Origin: Corynebacterium vitaeruminis DSM 20294
Lineage (GTDB): Bacteria; Actinomycetota; Actinomycetes; Mycobacteriales; Mycobacteriaceae
Assembly (NCBI RefSeq): GCF_000550805.1
Contig: NZ_CP004353.1
Span: 2,046,001 to 2,110,000, forward strand
DNA length: 64,000 bases
Reading direction: 5' to 3'
In this document: piece by piece, positions 9,890-18,992 of the stretch
Layout: each line of letters opens with the position of its first letter
How positions within the stretch are numbered: position 1 is the first letter of the stretch
The notes under the pieces: model-generated
The model's database searches: none
Seen by the model: only the letters and a program-made list of their open reading frames with translations
Told to the model about the DNA's origin: nothing
Program-made: the position numbers and the translations under genes

Positions 9890-11317
9890 CTAGACGCGGT
9901 CGGTGATGAACTTCTTCACGACCTCGGCGTCGTTCGGCAGGTCGGCGACGTGGCGCTCGGCCTCCATGATGGCGGCGAAGCGGGCCGGGGTCTCGGGCTC
10001 TAAGCCGGTGGCCTCCTTGATGGTGTCGGCGAACTTGACCGGCAGCGCGGTCTCGAGCACCACGATCGGGGTGTCGATCTCGCCCACCCACTGGCGCGCG
10101 ACCTTCACGCCGTCGGCGGTGTGCGGGTCGATGAGCACGCCCAGGCGCGCGTTGCAGTCGCGGATGGTCTCGATGCGGTCGGCGTGGGTGGACTTGCCCG
10201 AGAGGAACCCGTACTTCGTGGCTGCGTCACCGAAGGCCGGGTCGTCGGAAAGCGAAAAACCGCCCTGCTTGACCTGCGTGCCGAACAAGTCGGCGATGCG
10301 GGAGGCGTCGCGGCCGAGGAGATCGAAGACGAAGCGCTCGAAGTTGGACGCGCGCGAGATGTCCATCGACGGCGAGGAGGTCTCGAAGGTGTCCGCGGAA
10401 CTGCGCACGCGGTAGTCGCCGGTGCGGAAGAACTCATCGAGGACGTCGTTTTCGTTGGTGGCCACGATGAGGCGGTCGATGGGCAGGCCCATCTGCTTGG
10501 CGATGTGGCCCGCGCACACGTCGCCGAAGTTGCCGGTGGGCACGGAGAAGCTGACCTGCTCGTCGTTGGAGGAGGTCACGCGCAGGTAGGAGGAGATGTA
10601 GTAGACGATCTGGGCCATAAGGCGTGCCCAGTTGATCGAGTTGACCGCGCCAATGTGGTTGTTCTTCTTGAACTCGGCGTCGGCGGAGACGGCCTTGACC
10701 ACGTCCTGGCAGTCGTCGAAGACGCCGTCGAGGGCGATGTTGAAGATGTTCGGGTCGTCGAGGCCGAACATCTGCGCCTGCTGGAAGGGGGTCATGCGGC
10801 CCGCCGGGGTGAGCATGAAGACCTTGATACCCGTGCGCCCGCGCATGGCGTACTCGGCGGACGAGCCGGTATCGCCCGAGGTCGCGCCCAGGATGTTGAG
10901 GGTTTCGCCGCGGCGGCCCAGCTCGTACTCGAACAGCTCGCCGAGCAGCTGCATCGCCATGTCCTTGAAGGCGGCCGTGGGGCCGAGCGAGACGTGGCCC
11001 AGGTAGATGCCGTCCTCCAGCTTGGTCACCGGCACGATCTGCTCGTCGGAGAACTTCGGCGTGGTGTAGGCGCGCGCGGTGATCCCCTCGATGTCCTCGG
11101 CGGGGATATCGTCGACGAAGAGCTTAAGCACTTCCGCCGCCAACGCGTGGTACCCCTGCTTCTCGAGCACCTCGCGGAAGCGCGTGAGCGTCGCGTCATC
11201 GATGTGGGGGTAGGACTCCGGCAGGTAGAGGCCGCCGTCGGGCGCAAGGCCTCCGAGCAGGATGTCCGTGAAGCGGGCGGGGGTCTTGTTCTGGTCACGC
11301 GTTGAAATGAAGTGCAC
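9890..11317 (-). CDS. thrC: Threonine synthase
   Basis: ThrC converts O-phosphohomoserine to threonine with pyridoxal phosphate. The protein opens with HFISTRDQNKTPARFTDILL, the usual corynebacterial start. The PLP lysine is in PTAAFKDMAMQ, and the phosphate-binding glycine-rich loop GATSGDTGSSAEY is also present. I chose the GTG at 11317, giving 475 residues, close to the family length of about 480; the frame stays open for 96 more codons upstream, but these are low-complexity and unlike the family. It stands alone, divergent from an MFS transporter gene. Confidence 0.96.
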   Translation of the reverse strand: MHFISTRDQNKTPARFTDILLGGLAPDGGLYLPESYPHIDDATLTRFREVLEKQGYHALAAEVLKLFVDDIPAEDIEGITARAYTTPKFSDEQIVPVTKLEDGIYLGHVSLGPTAAFKDMAMQLLGELFEYELGRRGETLNILGATSGDTGSSAEYAMRGRTGIKVFMLTPAGRMTPFQQAQMFGLDDPNIFNIALDGVFDDCQDVVKAVSADAEFKKNNHIGAVNSINWARLMAQIVYYISSYLRVTSSNDEQVSFSVPTGNFGDVCAGHIAKQMGLPIDRLIVATNENDVLDEFFRTGDYRVRSSADTFETSSPSMDISRASNFERFVFDLLGRDASRIADLFGTQVKQGGFSLSDDPAFGDAATKYGFLSGKSTHADRIETIRDCNARLGVLIDPHTADGVKVARQWVGEIDTPIVVLETALPVKFADTIKEATGLEPETPARFAAIMEAERHVADLPNDAEVVKKFITDRV

Positions 11318-11476
11318 GAGAACTACCCTAGCGCGTCGGTGGGCACGATTCGACATTCTCGCCCCTAAATCGGCACGCCCGAGCCGGGAGCGTGTGGGCT
11401 TCGGGGGCGACCGCGGGCGATAGGATAGGTCCATCCCCGCCGCGACCCCGGCGGCGGTGAGGGAAGGGAACATCTC

Positions 11477-12730
11477 ATGTCGAGCCAGAAGCTGTCGGCG
11501 CGCGCCGTCGTCGTGTGGGCCGCCGCCTGCACCGTCTACGTCATCGCGATCACCGGGCGTACGTCCTTCGGCGTCGCGGGCGTGGACGCCATCGCGCGTT
11601 TTCACATCGACGCCTCGCGCCTTGCCGTGTTCACCTCCGTCCAGGTGGGCGTGTACGCGCTGTCCCAGATCCCGGTCGGCATGCTCATCGACCGCTTCGG
11701 GCCGCGCCTGTTGCTTCTGGTCGGCGCGCTGACGATGGCGATCGGCCAGCTGGTCTTAGGCCTGGCGCTGTCCTACCCGCTGGCGATCGGCGCGCGCGTG
11801 CTCATCGGCGCCGGCGACGCGACGGCGTTTTTGTCCGTCATGCGCCTTCTGCCCGTCTGGTTCCCCGTGCGCAAGGCGCCTCTGTTCTCCCAGCTCACCG
11901 GCGGGCTTGGCCAGATCGGCCAGTTCCTCTCGGCGGTCCCCTTCCTCCACGCCCTGCACGTGTTCGGCTGGGAGATGGCGTTCATCGGGCTGGGCGCCAT
12001 CGGCGCGCTGTGGGCGATCTTGGCCAGCCTCGTCGTCGCGGACGCGCCCTACCCGGTCGAGCGCCGCGCGGTGGCTCGCCCGTCGGTGCGCTCGATGCTG
12101 GCCACGGTCACGCGCGATCCGGTGGTCTGGCAGGGCGTGTTCATCCACTGGACGAACATGATGCCGATCACCGTGTTCCTCCTCCTGTGGGGCGTGCCGA
12201 TGATGACGCTCGGCATGGGGCTCGACCGCGCGGCCATCGGCGTGGTGCTCACCGCGGTCACCGTCGCCTCGGTCGCGGCGGGTCCGCTGCACGGCATCAT
12301 CTCGGCCCGCCTGGGTCGGCGTCGCGACGGCTTCGCCGGACTGTGCGCCCTTGCCATTTGCTTGTCGACGGCCGCTTTCTTCGCAAGCGGCTCGCCTTAC
12401 GGCGTCGGGCCGCTGCTTATCATGCTGGTCATAGTCTCCCTGCTCACCCCGGCGGCGAACTACGGCTTCGACACCATCCGCGAGACCGTGGATCTAAAGG
12501 TGCTGGCCACCGCCACGGGCCTTGCGAACATGGGCGGGTTCACCGCGATCATGATCGCGGCCCAGCTGCTCGGCGCGGTGCTCGACGTGCGTGCGCCCGG
12601 GGCCGGCTACGACTGGTCGGACTTCCGCGTGGCCTGGCTCGCGGTGGGGCTGACGTGGGCGCTCGGCATGGTGGGCTACCTCTGGTGCCGGGCGAAGGTC
12701 CGCGCGCGGCCTAGCGTCGCTTGGCGCTGA
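11477..12730 (+). CDS. MFS transporter
   Basis: The 417-residue protein has 12 hydrophobic segments and an MFS motif A-like loop (IPVGMLIDRFGPRLLL). Its N-terminal SFGVAGVDAI and later GGLGQIGQFLSAVPF resemble actinobacterial nitrate/drug-type MFS proteins, but the substrate is unknown. A GGAAGGGA ribosome site precedes the ATG. It is divergent from thrC across about 160 bases, which suggests but does not prove a role in amino-acid export. Its last 20 bases overlap a small convergent gene. Confidence 0.88.
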   Translation: MSSQKLSARAVVVWAAACTVYVIAITGRTSFGVAGVDAIARFHIDASRLAVFTSVQVGVYALSQIPVGMLIDRFGPRLLLLVGALTMAIGQLVLGLALSYPLAIGARVLIGAGDATAFLSVMRLLPVWFPVRKAPLFSQLTGGLGQIGQFLSAVPFLHALHVFGWEMAFIGLGAIGALWAILASLVVADAPYPVERRAVARPSVRSMLATVTRDPVVWQGVFIHWTNMMPITVFLLLWGVPMMTLGMGLDRAAIGVVLTAVTVASVAAGPLHGIISARLGRRRDGFAGLCALAICLSTAAFFASGSPYGVGPLLIMLVIVSLLTPAANYGFDTIRETVDLKVLATATGLANMGGFTAIMIAAQLLGAVLDVRAPGAGYDWSDFRVAWLAVGLTWALGMVGYLWCRAKVRARPSVAWR

Positions 12731-12965
12731 GCGCGTCGATAAGCGAGCTGATGGCAAGATCGCCCAGCTTGGACGGGTCGACGCCGGAAGGCTCCTCGCC
12801 CTTGTGGGTGGGCGCGGCGGAATCGGCGATGTGGAAGTGCAGCGTGGATCCCTCGAGCGTGCCCCGCGCGCTGCGCGAGGCGCCCGCGGACTCGACGGCG
12901 TCGACGAAGGCCAGCAGCTGCCCGAAGGTGCAGTTGTCCAGATCGAGCGAGACGTGAACGGCCAT
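12711..12965 (-). CDS. Conserved-looking 84-residue hypothetical protein
   Basis: The frame starts MAVHVSLDLDNCTFGQLLAFVDAV at 12965 after a good AAGGAG site; a longer frame from 12998 has no such site. The first half looks like a small alpha/beta domain with alternating hydrophobic strands (VHVSLDLD, STLHFHIAD). No family is recognised. It overlaps the end of the convergent MFS gene by 20 bases and lies about 90 bases from the glnE stop on the same strand. Confidence 0.7.
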   Translation of the reverse strand: MAVHVSLDLDNCTFGQLLAFVDAVESAGASRSARGTLEGSTLHFHIADSAAPTHKGEEPSGVDPSKLGDLAISSLIDALSAKRR

Positions 12966-13056
12966 GGTGGGCTCCTTGTTGGTGGGGGTTATTGCCACTT
13001 ACCACCTTAGGTAGCACGCCTTTTCCTGGCATCAGGGATTCCCCTGAAGTTCTCCC

Positions 13057-16000
13057 CTATTCGTGCTCGGAGGTGGTCTCGCCCCAGAACACCTCGTCGA
13101 CGACCTGGCGCGCGCGCCTGGTCACCTTGAGGTAGTGCTCGAGGAACTCCTGGTACTCCTGCGGATCCCAGCCCGCAGCACCCGCGACGGCCGCCAGCTG
13201 CTGGCCCTGCTGCGGGATCTGATCCATGCGCTTGCCGCGCACAAGCACGATGGCGTTGCGCGCCTTCGTCGCGGTGTTCCACGCCTCCTCCAGGATGTCC
13301 ACCTGCTCGGCGGGGATGATCCCCTCCTCGCGGATGACGTGGAGGGTCTCGATCGTCGAGGTGTTGTGCAGCCCCGGGTACTCGTGGGCGTGCATCATGG
13401 TCAGCAGCTGCACGGTCCACTCGATGTCCGACAGCGCGCCGCGGCCGAGCTTGGTGTGAGTGTTGCGGTCGGCGCCGCGGGGCAGGCGCTCGTTGTCCAC
13501 GCGGGCCTTCATGCGGCGGACCTCGCGGATGGTCTTGTCGTCGATCCCGCCCGCCGGGTAGCGGTACTTGTCGATCATCCTAAGGAAGCGCTCGCCCAGG
13601 TCCGGGTCGCCTGCGATCCACGTCGCGCGCAGCAGCGCCTGGATCTCCCAAGCCTCGCCCCAGCGCTCGTAGTACTGGTCGTAGGACTCGAGCGTGCGCA
13701 CCACCGCGCCGGAGCGCCCCTCCGGGCGCAGCCCCAGGTCCACCTCGAGCGGCGGGTCGCCGGTGGGCTTGGACAGCCGGGTGCGCATGCGGTCGCAGAC
13801 CTCGATGGCCCAGCGCACGGCCTCATTTTCCTCAATACCCTCGGCGGGCTCGCAGACGAACATGACGTCGGCGTCCGAGCCGTAGCCCAGCTCCGCGCCA
13901 CCGAGACGGCCCATGCCGATGACCGTGATCTTCGCCGGCTGCGGGGTGTCTTTGTCCCGCAGTGACTCGGCGATCTCGGCGTTGAGGGCGGCCTCGAGCA
14001 CGGCGTCCCACACGTACGACAGGCTCAGGCACACGTCGTGGACGCTGAGCAGGCCCAGGATGTCGGCCGAGGCGATGCGCGAGAGCTCCGCCCGCCGCAT
14101 CGAACGGGCCACGTTGATGGCCTTCTCCGGCTCGTCGTGGCGGCCCGCGGCCTTGACCAGCGACGTGCAGGCCTGGTCGTAGGGGGTTTCCAGGAGCTTC
14201 GGGCCGTGCGCGCCGTCGCCGAGCAGCTTGACCGAGTCCGGGGAGGAGATGATGAGGTCGGCGGTGTACGGCGAGTTGCCGAGGATGCGCATGAGCCGCC
14301 TGCCGACGATCCCCTCGTCGCGCAGCATCCGTAGGAACCAGGTCCGGTCCCGCGCAGCGTCGGAAAGCTTGCGGTAATTGAGCAGGCCAGCGTCGGGATC
14401 GGCGGTGTTGGCCAGCCACTCCATGAGGGTGGGCAGCAGCATCTCCTGGATCTTGGCCTTGCGGGATCCGCCCGCGGCCAGCGCGGTCAGGTGCTCAAAG
14501 GCGCGATCCGGGAATTTGTAGCCGAGCGCCTGCAGCTGCAGCTTCGCGGCCTCCGGCGAGAGCTTGATCGTGTCCACGGACATGGACACCACGGAGTTGA
14601 GCAGCGGCCGGTAGAACAGCTGATTGTGCAGGTTGGAGATCTGGTAGCGGACCTTGCGCAGGTTCTCCGCGAGCACCTCGATGGAGGTGCGGCGGCCGTC
14701 TCCCCTAAAGCCCGCGGCGTGGGCGAGCCAGCGCATGTTCTTCTCGTCGTTGTCGGCGGGGAGGGTGTGCGTGCGCTTGACCTTTTGCAGCTGGAGGCGG
14801 TGCTCGAGCAGGCGGAGGAAAGCGTAGGAGTCGATGAGCGCGCGGCCGTCCTCGCGGCCGACGTAGCCGCCGTCGACCAGCGCGCCGAGCGCGTCGACCG
14901 TGGCCAGCGTGCGCAGCGACTCGTCCGAGCGCCCGTGGACCAGCTGCAGGAGCTGGACCGCGAACTCCACGTCGCGCAGGCCTCCCTCGCCGAGCTTAAG
15001 CTCGCGCTGCTTGAGCGCCTTGGGCACGTTCTCGAGGACGCGGCGGCGCATCGCCTGGACGTCGTCGACGAAGGAATCGCGCTGGCTGGCCGTCCACACC
15101 ATCGGTTCGAGCTGCGCGCGGTATTCCTTGCCCAGCGCCATGGCACCCGTCATCGGACGGCCCTTGAGCATGGCCTGGAACTCCCAGGTGTCCGCCCAGC
15201 GCTTGTAATAGGTGATGTGGGACTCGATGGTGCGCACGAGCGCTCCGTGCTTGCCCTCCGGCCTAAGCGCCGCGTCGACCTCGAAGAAGCAGCGGCAGCC
15301 GATGCGGATGAAGTCCGAGGCCAGGTGGGTGGCGTTCGCGCTCGCGGGCTCCGCCACGAAGATGACGTCCACGTCGGAGATGTAGTTGAGCTCGCGTGCG
15401 CCGCACTTGCCCATGGCCACGACGGCCAGGCGCGCGTCGACCGGGTCGTCGCCGAAGGTGTTGCGCACCGCGACGGCGAGCGAGGCGGTCAGCGCGGCGT
15501 CGGCGAGGTCGGCCAGCGTGTGAGTGACCGTGGTAAACGGCACCTCGGGCTGGCCCTCGCGCTTGTCGTTGGCCGGGTAGGTGCCAGCCAGGTCGATGGC
15601 GGCGACGCGCATGAGCAGGCTGCGGTAGACGCGGCGCAGGATGGACTCCGCCTCCGCTCCCCCGATGCCCGCCCGGTAGGTGCCCACGGTGTCGAGCCTG
15701 GGGCTTGCGGTGTCGGGGTCCTGGACCGGTCCGGCCTCCTCCGGGGCGACCTCGATCGCCGCGGGCACCGCCTGCACCGCGCCCAGGAGCTCCTGGAGCA
15801 TCTCGCCGAGGGTGGGAAGGTTGAGGGTGAGCAGCTTCCACTCGAGCGGGTTGGCCACGAGGTGGTCGCCGAGCACCGAGGAGGCGCCGAGCAGGGAGAT
15901 AAGCCGCACGCGGAAGGCGAGGTCGCTGCGCAGCTGCGCATCCACTTCCCCGTGCCCGCCCGCGTCTCGGTCGAGCGCCAGCATGAGGCGAACGAGGTTG

Positions 16001-16167
16001 TTGAGAGCCAGGTCGGCGTCGGCCGCTCCCGTGAGCGCCCACAGCAGATCGACGGAGGATTCGTTCATCCAACCGAGCCACTCCAAATCCTTTGCGGCAT
16101 TTGGTCCGCGCAGGTTGAGGCCGGCGAGGGTGGGAAGTGCGTTGCGGGTCGTGCGTGGGTGCAGCAT
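13057..16167 (-). CDS. glnE: Bifunctional glutamine synthetase adenylyltransferase/deadenylylase
   Basis: GlnE adds and removes AMP on glutamine synthetase and so switches ammonium assimilation. The 1036-residue protein has two nucleotidyltransferase halves. The N-terminal half shows VVAMGKCGARELNYISDVDV and GGLRDVEFAVQLLQL; the C-terminal half shows GMGRLGGAELGYGSDADV and GALSDIEWTVQLL. Both carry the paired Asp metal ligands (DVD and DAD). Length is normal. It follows glnA2 by 67 bases on the same strand, the conserved actinobacterial order glnA2-glnE. Its target is usually GlnA rather than GlnA2. Confidence 0.97.
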   Translation of the reverse strand: MLHPRTTRNALPTLAGLNLRGPNAAKDLEWLGWMNESSVDLLWALTGAADADLALNNLVRLMLALDRDAGGHGEVDAQLRSDLAFRVRLISLLGASSVLGDHLVANPLEWKLLTLNLPTLGEMLQELLGAVQAVPAAIEVAPEEAGPVQDPDTASPRLDTVGTYRAGIGGAEAESILRRVYRSLLMRVAAIDLAGTYPANDKREGQPEVPFTTVTHTLADLADAALTASLAVAVRNTFGDDPVDARLAVVAMGKCGARELNYISDVDVIFVAEPASANATHLASDFIRIGCRCFFEVDAALRPEGKHGALVRTIESHITYYKRWADTWEFQAMLKGRPMTGAMALGKEYRAQLEPMVWTASQRDSFVDDVQAMRRRVLENVPKALKQRELKLGEGGLRDVEFAVQLLQLVHGRSDESLRTLATVDALGALVDGGYVGREDGRALIDSYAFLRLLEHRLQLQKVKRTHTLPADNDEKNMRWLAHAAGFRGDGRRTSIEVLAENLRKVRYQISNLHNQLFYRPLLNSVVSMSVDTIKLSPEAAKLQLQALGYKFPDRAFEHLTALAAGGSRKAKIQEMLLPTLMEWLANTADPDAGLLNYRKLSDAARDRTWFLRMLRDEGIVGRRLMRILGNSPYTADLIISSPDSVKLLGDGAHGPKLLETPYDQACTSLVKAAGRHDEPEKAINVARSMRRAELSRIASADILGLLSVHDVCLSLSYVWDAVLEAALNAEIAESLRDKDTPQPAKITVIGMGRLGGAELGYGSDADVMFVCEPAEGIEENEAVRWAIEVCDRMRTRLSKPTGDPPLEVDLGLRPEGRSGAVVRTLESYDQYYERWGEAWEIQALLRATWIAGDPDLGERFLRMIDKYRYPAGGIDDKTIREVRRMKARVDNERLPRGADRNTHTKLGRGALSDIEWTVQLLTMMHAHEYPGLHNTSTIETLHVIREEGIIPAEQVDILEEAWNTATKARNAIVLVRGKRMDQIPQQGQQLAAVAGAAGWDPQEYQEFLEHYLKVTRRARQVVDEVFWGETTSEHE

Positions 16168-16234
16168 GTGGAAGAACTCTTCTTCTATGTCAGTCGGTTG
16201 CGGCGTGCGTCAACGGTCGATGCGGAGGCGAGGG

Positions 16235-17575
16235 CTAGTACTCGAGGATGGTCTCCAGCTCCCACGGGGTGATCTGCTGCTGGTAGTCGTGCCACTCGCG
16301 CCACTTGTTGCGGAGGAAGAACTCGAAGACGTGCTCGCCTAGGATGTCGGCGACGAACTCGGACTTTTCCATCTCGCGCAGGGCCTGGTCCAAGCTGGTG
16401 GGCAGGTCGACGTAGCCCATCACCTGGCGCTCGCGTCGGGTGAGCAGGGCGAGATCCTCTTCGGCGGGCTCGGGGAGCTCGTAGCCCTCGCGGATGCCGC
16501 GCAGGCCGGCGCCGAGCAGGACCGCCTCGGCGAGATACGGGTTGCAGGCGGAGTCGGGCGAGCGCACCTCGACGCGGCGGGAATCCGCCTTGGCCATGCG
16601 GTAGGTGGGAACGCGCACGAGCGCCGAGCGGTTGGACGCGCCCCAGGTGGCCGCGGTGGGGGCCTCATTGCCGAACAGGATGCGCTTGTAGGAGTTGGTC
16701 CACTGGTTGGTGATGGCGGAGAACTCGTTGGCGTGTGCGAGGATGCCAGCGATGAACTGCTTGGCCGTCTTAGAAAGGCTGAACTCGTCGTCCGGGTCGT
16801 GGAAGGCGTTGATGTCGCCCTCAAACAGGGACATGTGGGTGTGCATCGCCGAGCCCGCGTGCTCGCGGAACGGCTTGGGCATGAAGGTGGCGCCGACCCC
16901 GTTGTTGAGCGCGACCTGCTTCATAAGGTAGCGGAAGGTCATGATGTTGTCCGCCATGGTGAGCGCGTCCGCGTGACGCAGGTCGATCTCCTGCTGGCCC
17001 GGGGCGGTCTCGTGGTGGGAAAACTCCACCGGGATTCCCATGTCCTCCAGCGCGAGCATCGCGGAGCGGCGGAACTTCGGGGCGTCGTTGTGGCTGGCCT
17101 GGTCGAAGTAGCCGCCGTTGTCGGTGGGCTGGGGCGGCTGGCCGTCGGTTTTCAGCGACTTGACCAGGTAGAACTCGATCTCCGGGGAGACCATGCAGGA
17201 GAATCCCTCGTCCGCGGCCTTTTGCACCTGGCGGCGCAGCACCTGGCGCGGGTCGGAGTAGAAGGGCTGTCCGTCCGGGTTGCTGATGTCGCAGAACATC
17301 CTCGCCGTCTTCATCCGCGAGTCATCGTCGTCGAAAGGCAGCAGCTGGAAGGTGGACGGATCGGGCAGCGCGATGGTGTCCGACTCGGAGATGCGGGAGA
17401 AGCCCTCGATGGCGGAGCCGTCGAAGCCGATGCCCTCTTCGAAGGCGGACTCCAGCTCCGCGGGCGCGACCGACACCGATTTCAGATACCCGAGGATATC
17501 CGTAAACCAAAGGCGAACGAAGCGAATGTCGCGCTCCTCGACGGTGCGCAGGACGTAATCCATCTGTGATTCCAT
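16235..17575 (-). CDS. glnA2: Glutamine synthetase type I, GlnA2
   Basis: The 446-residue protein carries the GS landmarks: SAIEGFSRISESD near the N terminus, the ATP-binding region KPFREHAGSAMHTHMS, and RRVEVRSPDSACNPY. The length and the position upstream of glnE match GlnA2 of corynebacteria. The C-terminal region lacks the usual NLYDLP adenylylation tyrosine motif, so it is probably not a GlnE substrate. The start is the ATG at 17575 (MESQMDYVLRTVEE); the frame extends 20 codons upstream into GC-poor promoter-like DNA. It is divergent from the DUF2786-like gene. Confidence 0.95.
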   Translation of the reverse strand: MESQMDYVLRTVEERDIRFVRLWFTDILGYLKSVSVAPAELESAFEEGIGFDGSAIEGFSRISESDTIALPDPSTFQLLPFDDDDSRMKTARMFCDISNPDGQPFYSDPRQVLRRQVQKAADEGFSCMVSPEIEFYLVKSLKTDGQPPQPTDNGGYFDQASHNDAPKFRRSAMLALEDMGIPVEFSHHETAPGQQEIDLRHADALTMADNIMTFRYLMKQVALNNGVGATFMPKPFREHAGSAMHTHMSLFEGDINAFHDPDDEFSLSKTAKQFIAGILAHANEFSAITNQWTNSYKRILFGNEAPTAATWGASNRSALVRVPTYRMAKADSRRVEVRSPDSACNPYLAEAVLLGAGLRGIREGYELPEPAEEDLALLTRRERQVMGYVDLPTSLDQALREMEKSEFVADILGEHVFEFFLRNKWREWHDYQQQITPWELETILEY

Positions 17576-17720
17576 GCACCCAACGATACTTTTCCCGCCC
17601 GACCTTGGGACACCACTTCCCGATATTTCGCCCACATACAGGGACTTTCATTCACCATCCCGGACCCCTCACCCCCGCGGGGGTGGTCGTGTCGCACCAG
17701 CATGATGAACTCGAGTCAAT

Positions 17721-17736
17721 TCGAACAAATATTCGT
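17721..17736. promoter_or_regulatory. Putative LexA (SOS) box
   Basis: TCGAACAAATATTCGT matches the actinobacterial/corynebacterial LexA palindrome (TCGAAC-N4-GTTCGA type) at about 14 of 16 positions. It lies 24 bases before the ATG of the gene at 17760, where a bound repressor would block transcription. Recognition is by eye only. Confidence 0.5.
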
Positions 17737-17759
17737 AAATTCCAGAAAGGGCACCCTCC

Positions 17760-18950
17760 ATGCTGGCCACCGCCGCTTCCCGCACCAGCCACATTCCCAC
17801 CGACGTCCCCGTCCCGCCGGAGACGACCCCCTACGGCTTCCTCCCCCACCTGTACCCAGGCACGCAGCTCGATCGCTTCCTGCCGCTGGCTTCGCGGCGG
17901 GCTGCGCGCCGACCCCGTCTCGAGGTCCTCACCGAGAAAGAGCCGGAGGTCGCCTCGTGGCGGCGGCGCGCCAGGCATCGCCTCGTCGATGCCATTGCCT
18001 CTTACGCGCTTAACAACTGGACCCCGCAGGACCTGGCCCATCTGCTCTCGCCGCTCGCCCGCGAGGCGATCTTCGCCGTGGCCGACGACGTAGCAGATCG
18101 CCTCCGTTATAACGACGACCTCGAGTACTCCACCTTTCTCTGCTGGGTAGATGCCCGCCCCGGTCGCACACGCAGCCCGTGGCAGGAGATCGAGGCCTGC
18201 GAACGCGCCGCCGAGCTCCTCGAGGAAGCCGCCAGTGCCGGTCGCGCGCTCAACTGGCTGCCCGCGGTCACGCACGTCCTGCCCACCGATGCCACCCCAG
18301 TCGTCGTGGCGCTCATGCGACGGATCCGTGCACTGCGCGAACGGGCGTCCGCCACACCCTACGCCGCGGAGTCGGCTGCCTGTACCGAGAAGGCCGTGCT
18401 CTTGGAGGACGAGGTCGCCCTCCAGCGCATCCGAAAGGTCACCGGCGAGGCCTCCGGTCCCGCCGCCACCCGCGTGTATGTTGACCCGCCCTGGCTTCGG
18501 CAGAAATTCCGAGCCTTCGCGGCCCTCGCCACCGGCTTCGAGGTAACCATTTCTCTGGTTGACGAGTCCGGCATTGTTCACGTCACGGGGCAGTTCGAGT
18601 GCGTCGAGGGTTTCCGGCGCGCCGCCGTACGCCTGAGCGCGCACATGCGCTCGGAAGATAAGCGGCTCGGATCCTACGCGGGCGAGAATGGCCTCAACAA
18701 GCGGGAGCTGGCCCGGGGCTTCTACGAGGGGCTGGGCACCACCTTGCGCCTGCATTCGTCCACCGCCGACCTTCCCACAGTGAAAGCAGGCCGCCAGCCC
18801 AACTCCGCCCAAATAACCCACCTGGGCTGCGAGAGCTCCTTCGAGCGCGGAATGAGTTGGGGCATCAATTCGGGGGTGAGTTTCCTCAAGGAAATGCAGC
18901 TGAGACGGCATACTCCCAGCACACCGGGGTATGGACCAGAGGCCTCCTAA
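17760..18950 (+). CDS. DUF2786-like protein of unknown function, possibly SOS-controlled
   Basis: This 396-residue protein shows no catalytic motif I can name. The middle region MRRIRALRERASATPYAAESAACTEKA split across residues 185-215 looks like the short helical DUF2786 motif (IR-L-ktA-sT-hEAe-a-ekA-lL), and the C-terminal part (KFRAFAALATGFEV ... GFYEGLGTTLRLHS) fits the domain often following it. No membrane or signal segment is seen. An AAAGGG ribosome site precedes the ATG. A LexA-like box directly upstream suggests induction by DNA damage. Function unknown. Confidence 0.65.
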   Translation: MLATAASRTSHIPTDVPVPPETTPYGFLPHLYPGTQLDRFLPLASRRAARRPRLEVLTEKEPEVASWRRRARHRLVDAIASYALNNWTPQDLAHLLSPLAREAIFAVADDVADRLRYNDDLEYSTFLCWVDARPGRTRSPWQEIEACERAAELLEEAASAGRALNWLPAVTHVLPTDATPVVVALMRRIRALRERASATPYAAESAACTEKAVLLEDEVALQRIRKVTGEASGPAATRVYVDPPWLRQKFRAFAALATGFEVTISLVDESGIVHVTGQFECVEGFRRAAVRLSAHMRSEDKRLGSYAGENGLNKRELARGFYEGLGTTLRLHSSTADLPTVKAGRQPNSAQITHLGCESSFERGMSWGINSGVSFLKEMQLRRHTPSTPGYGPEAS

Positions 18951-18992
18951 CGCTGGTGTCCCGAATAGCATTTTTGCTGCTAAAACAGTGTT

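Noticed and set aside
14491..16272. 593-codon open frame antisense to glnE
   Set aside because: Same explanation: glnE on the other strand has all family motifs, and this frame has none.
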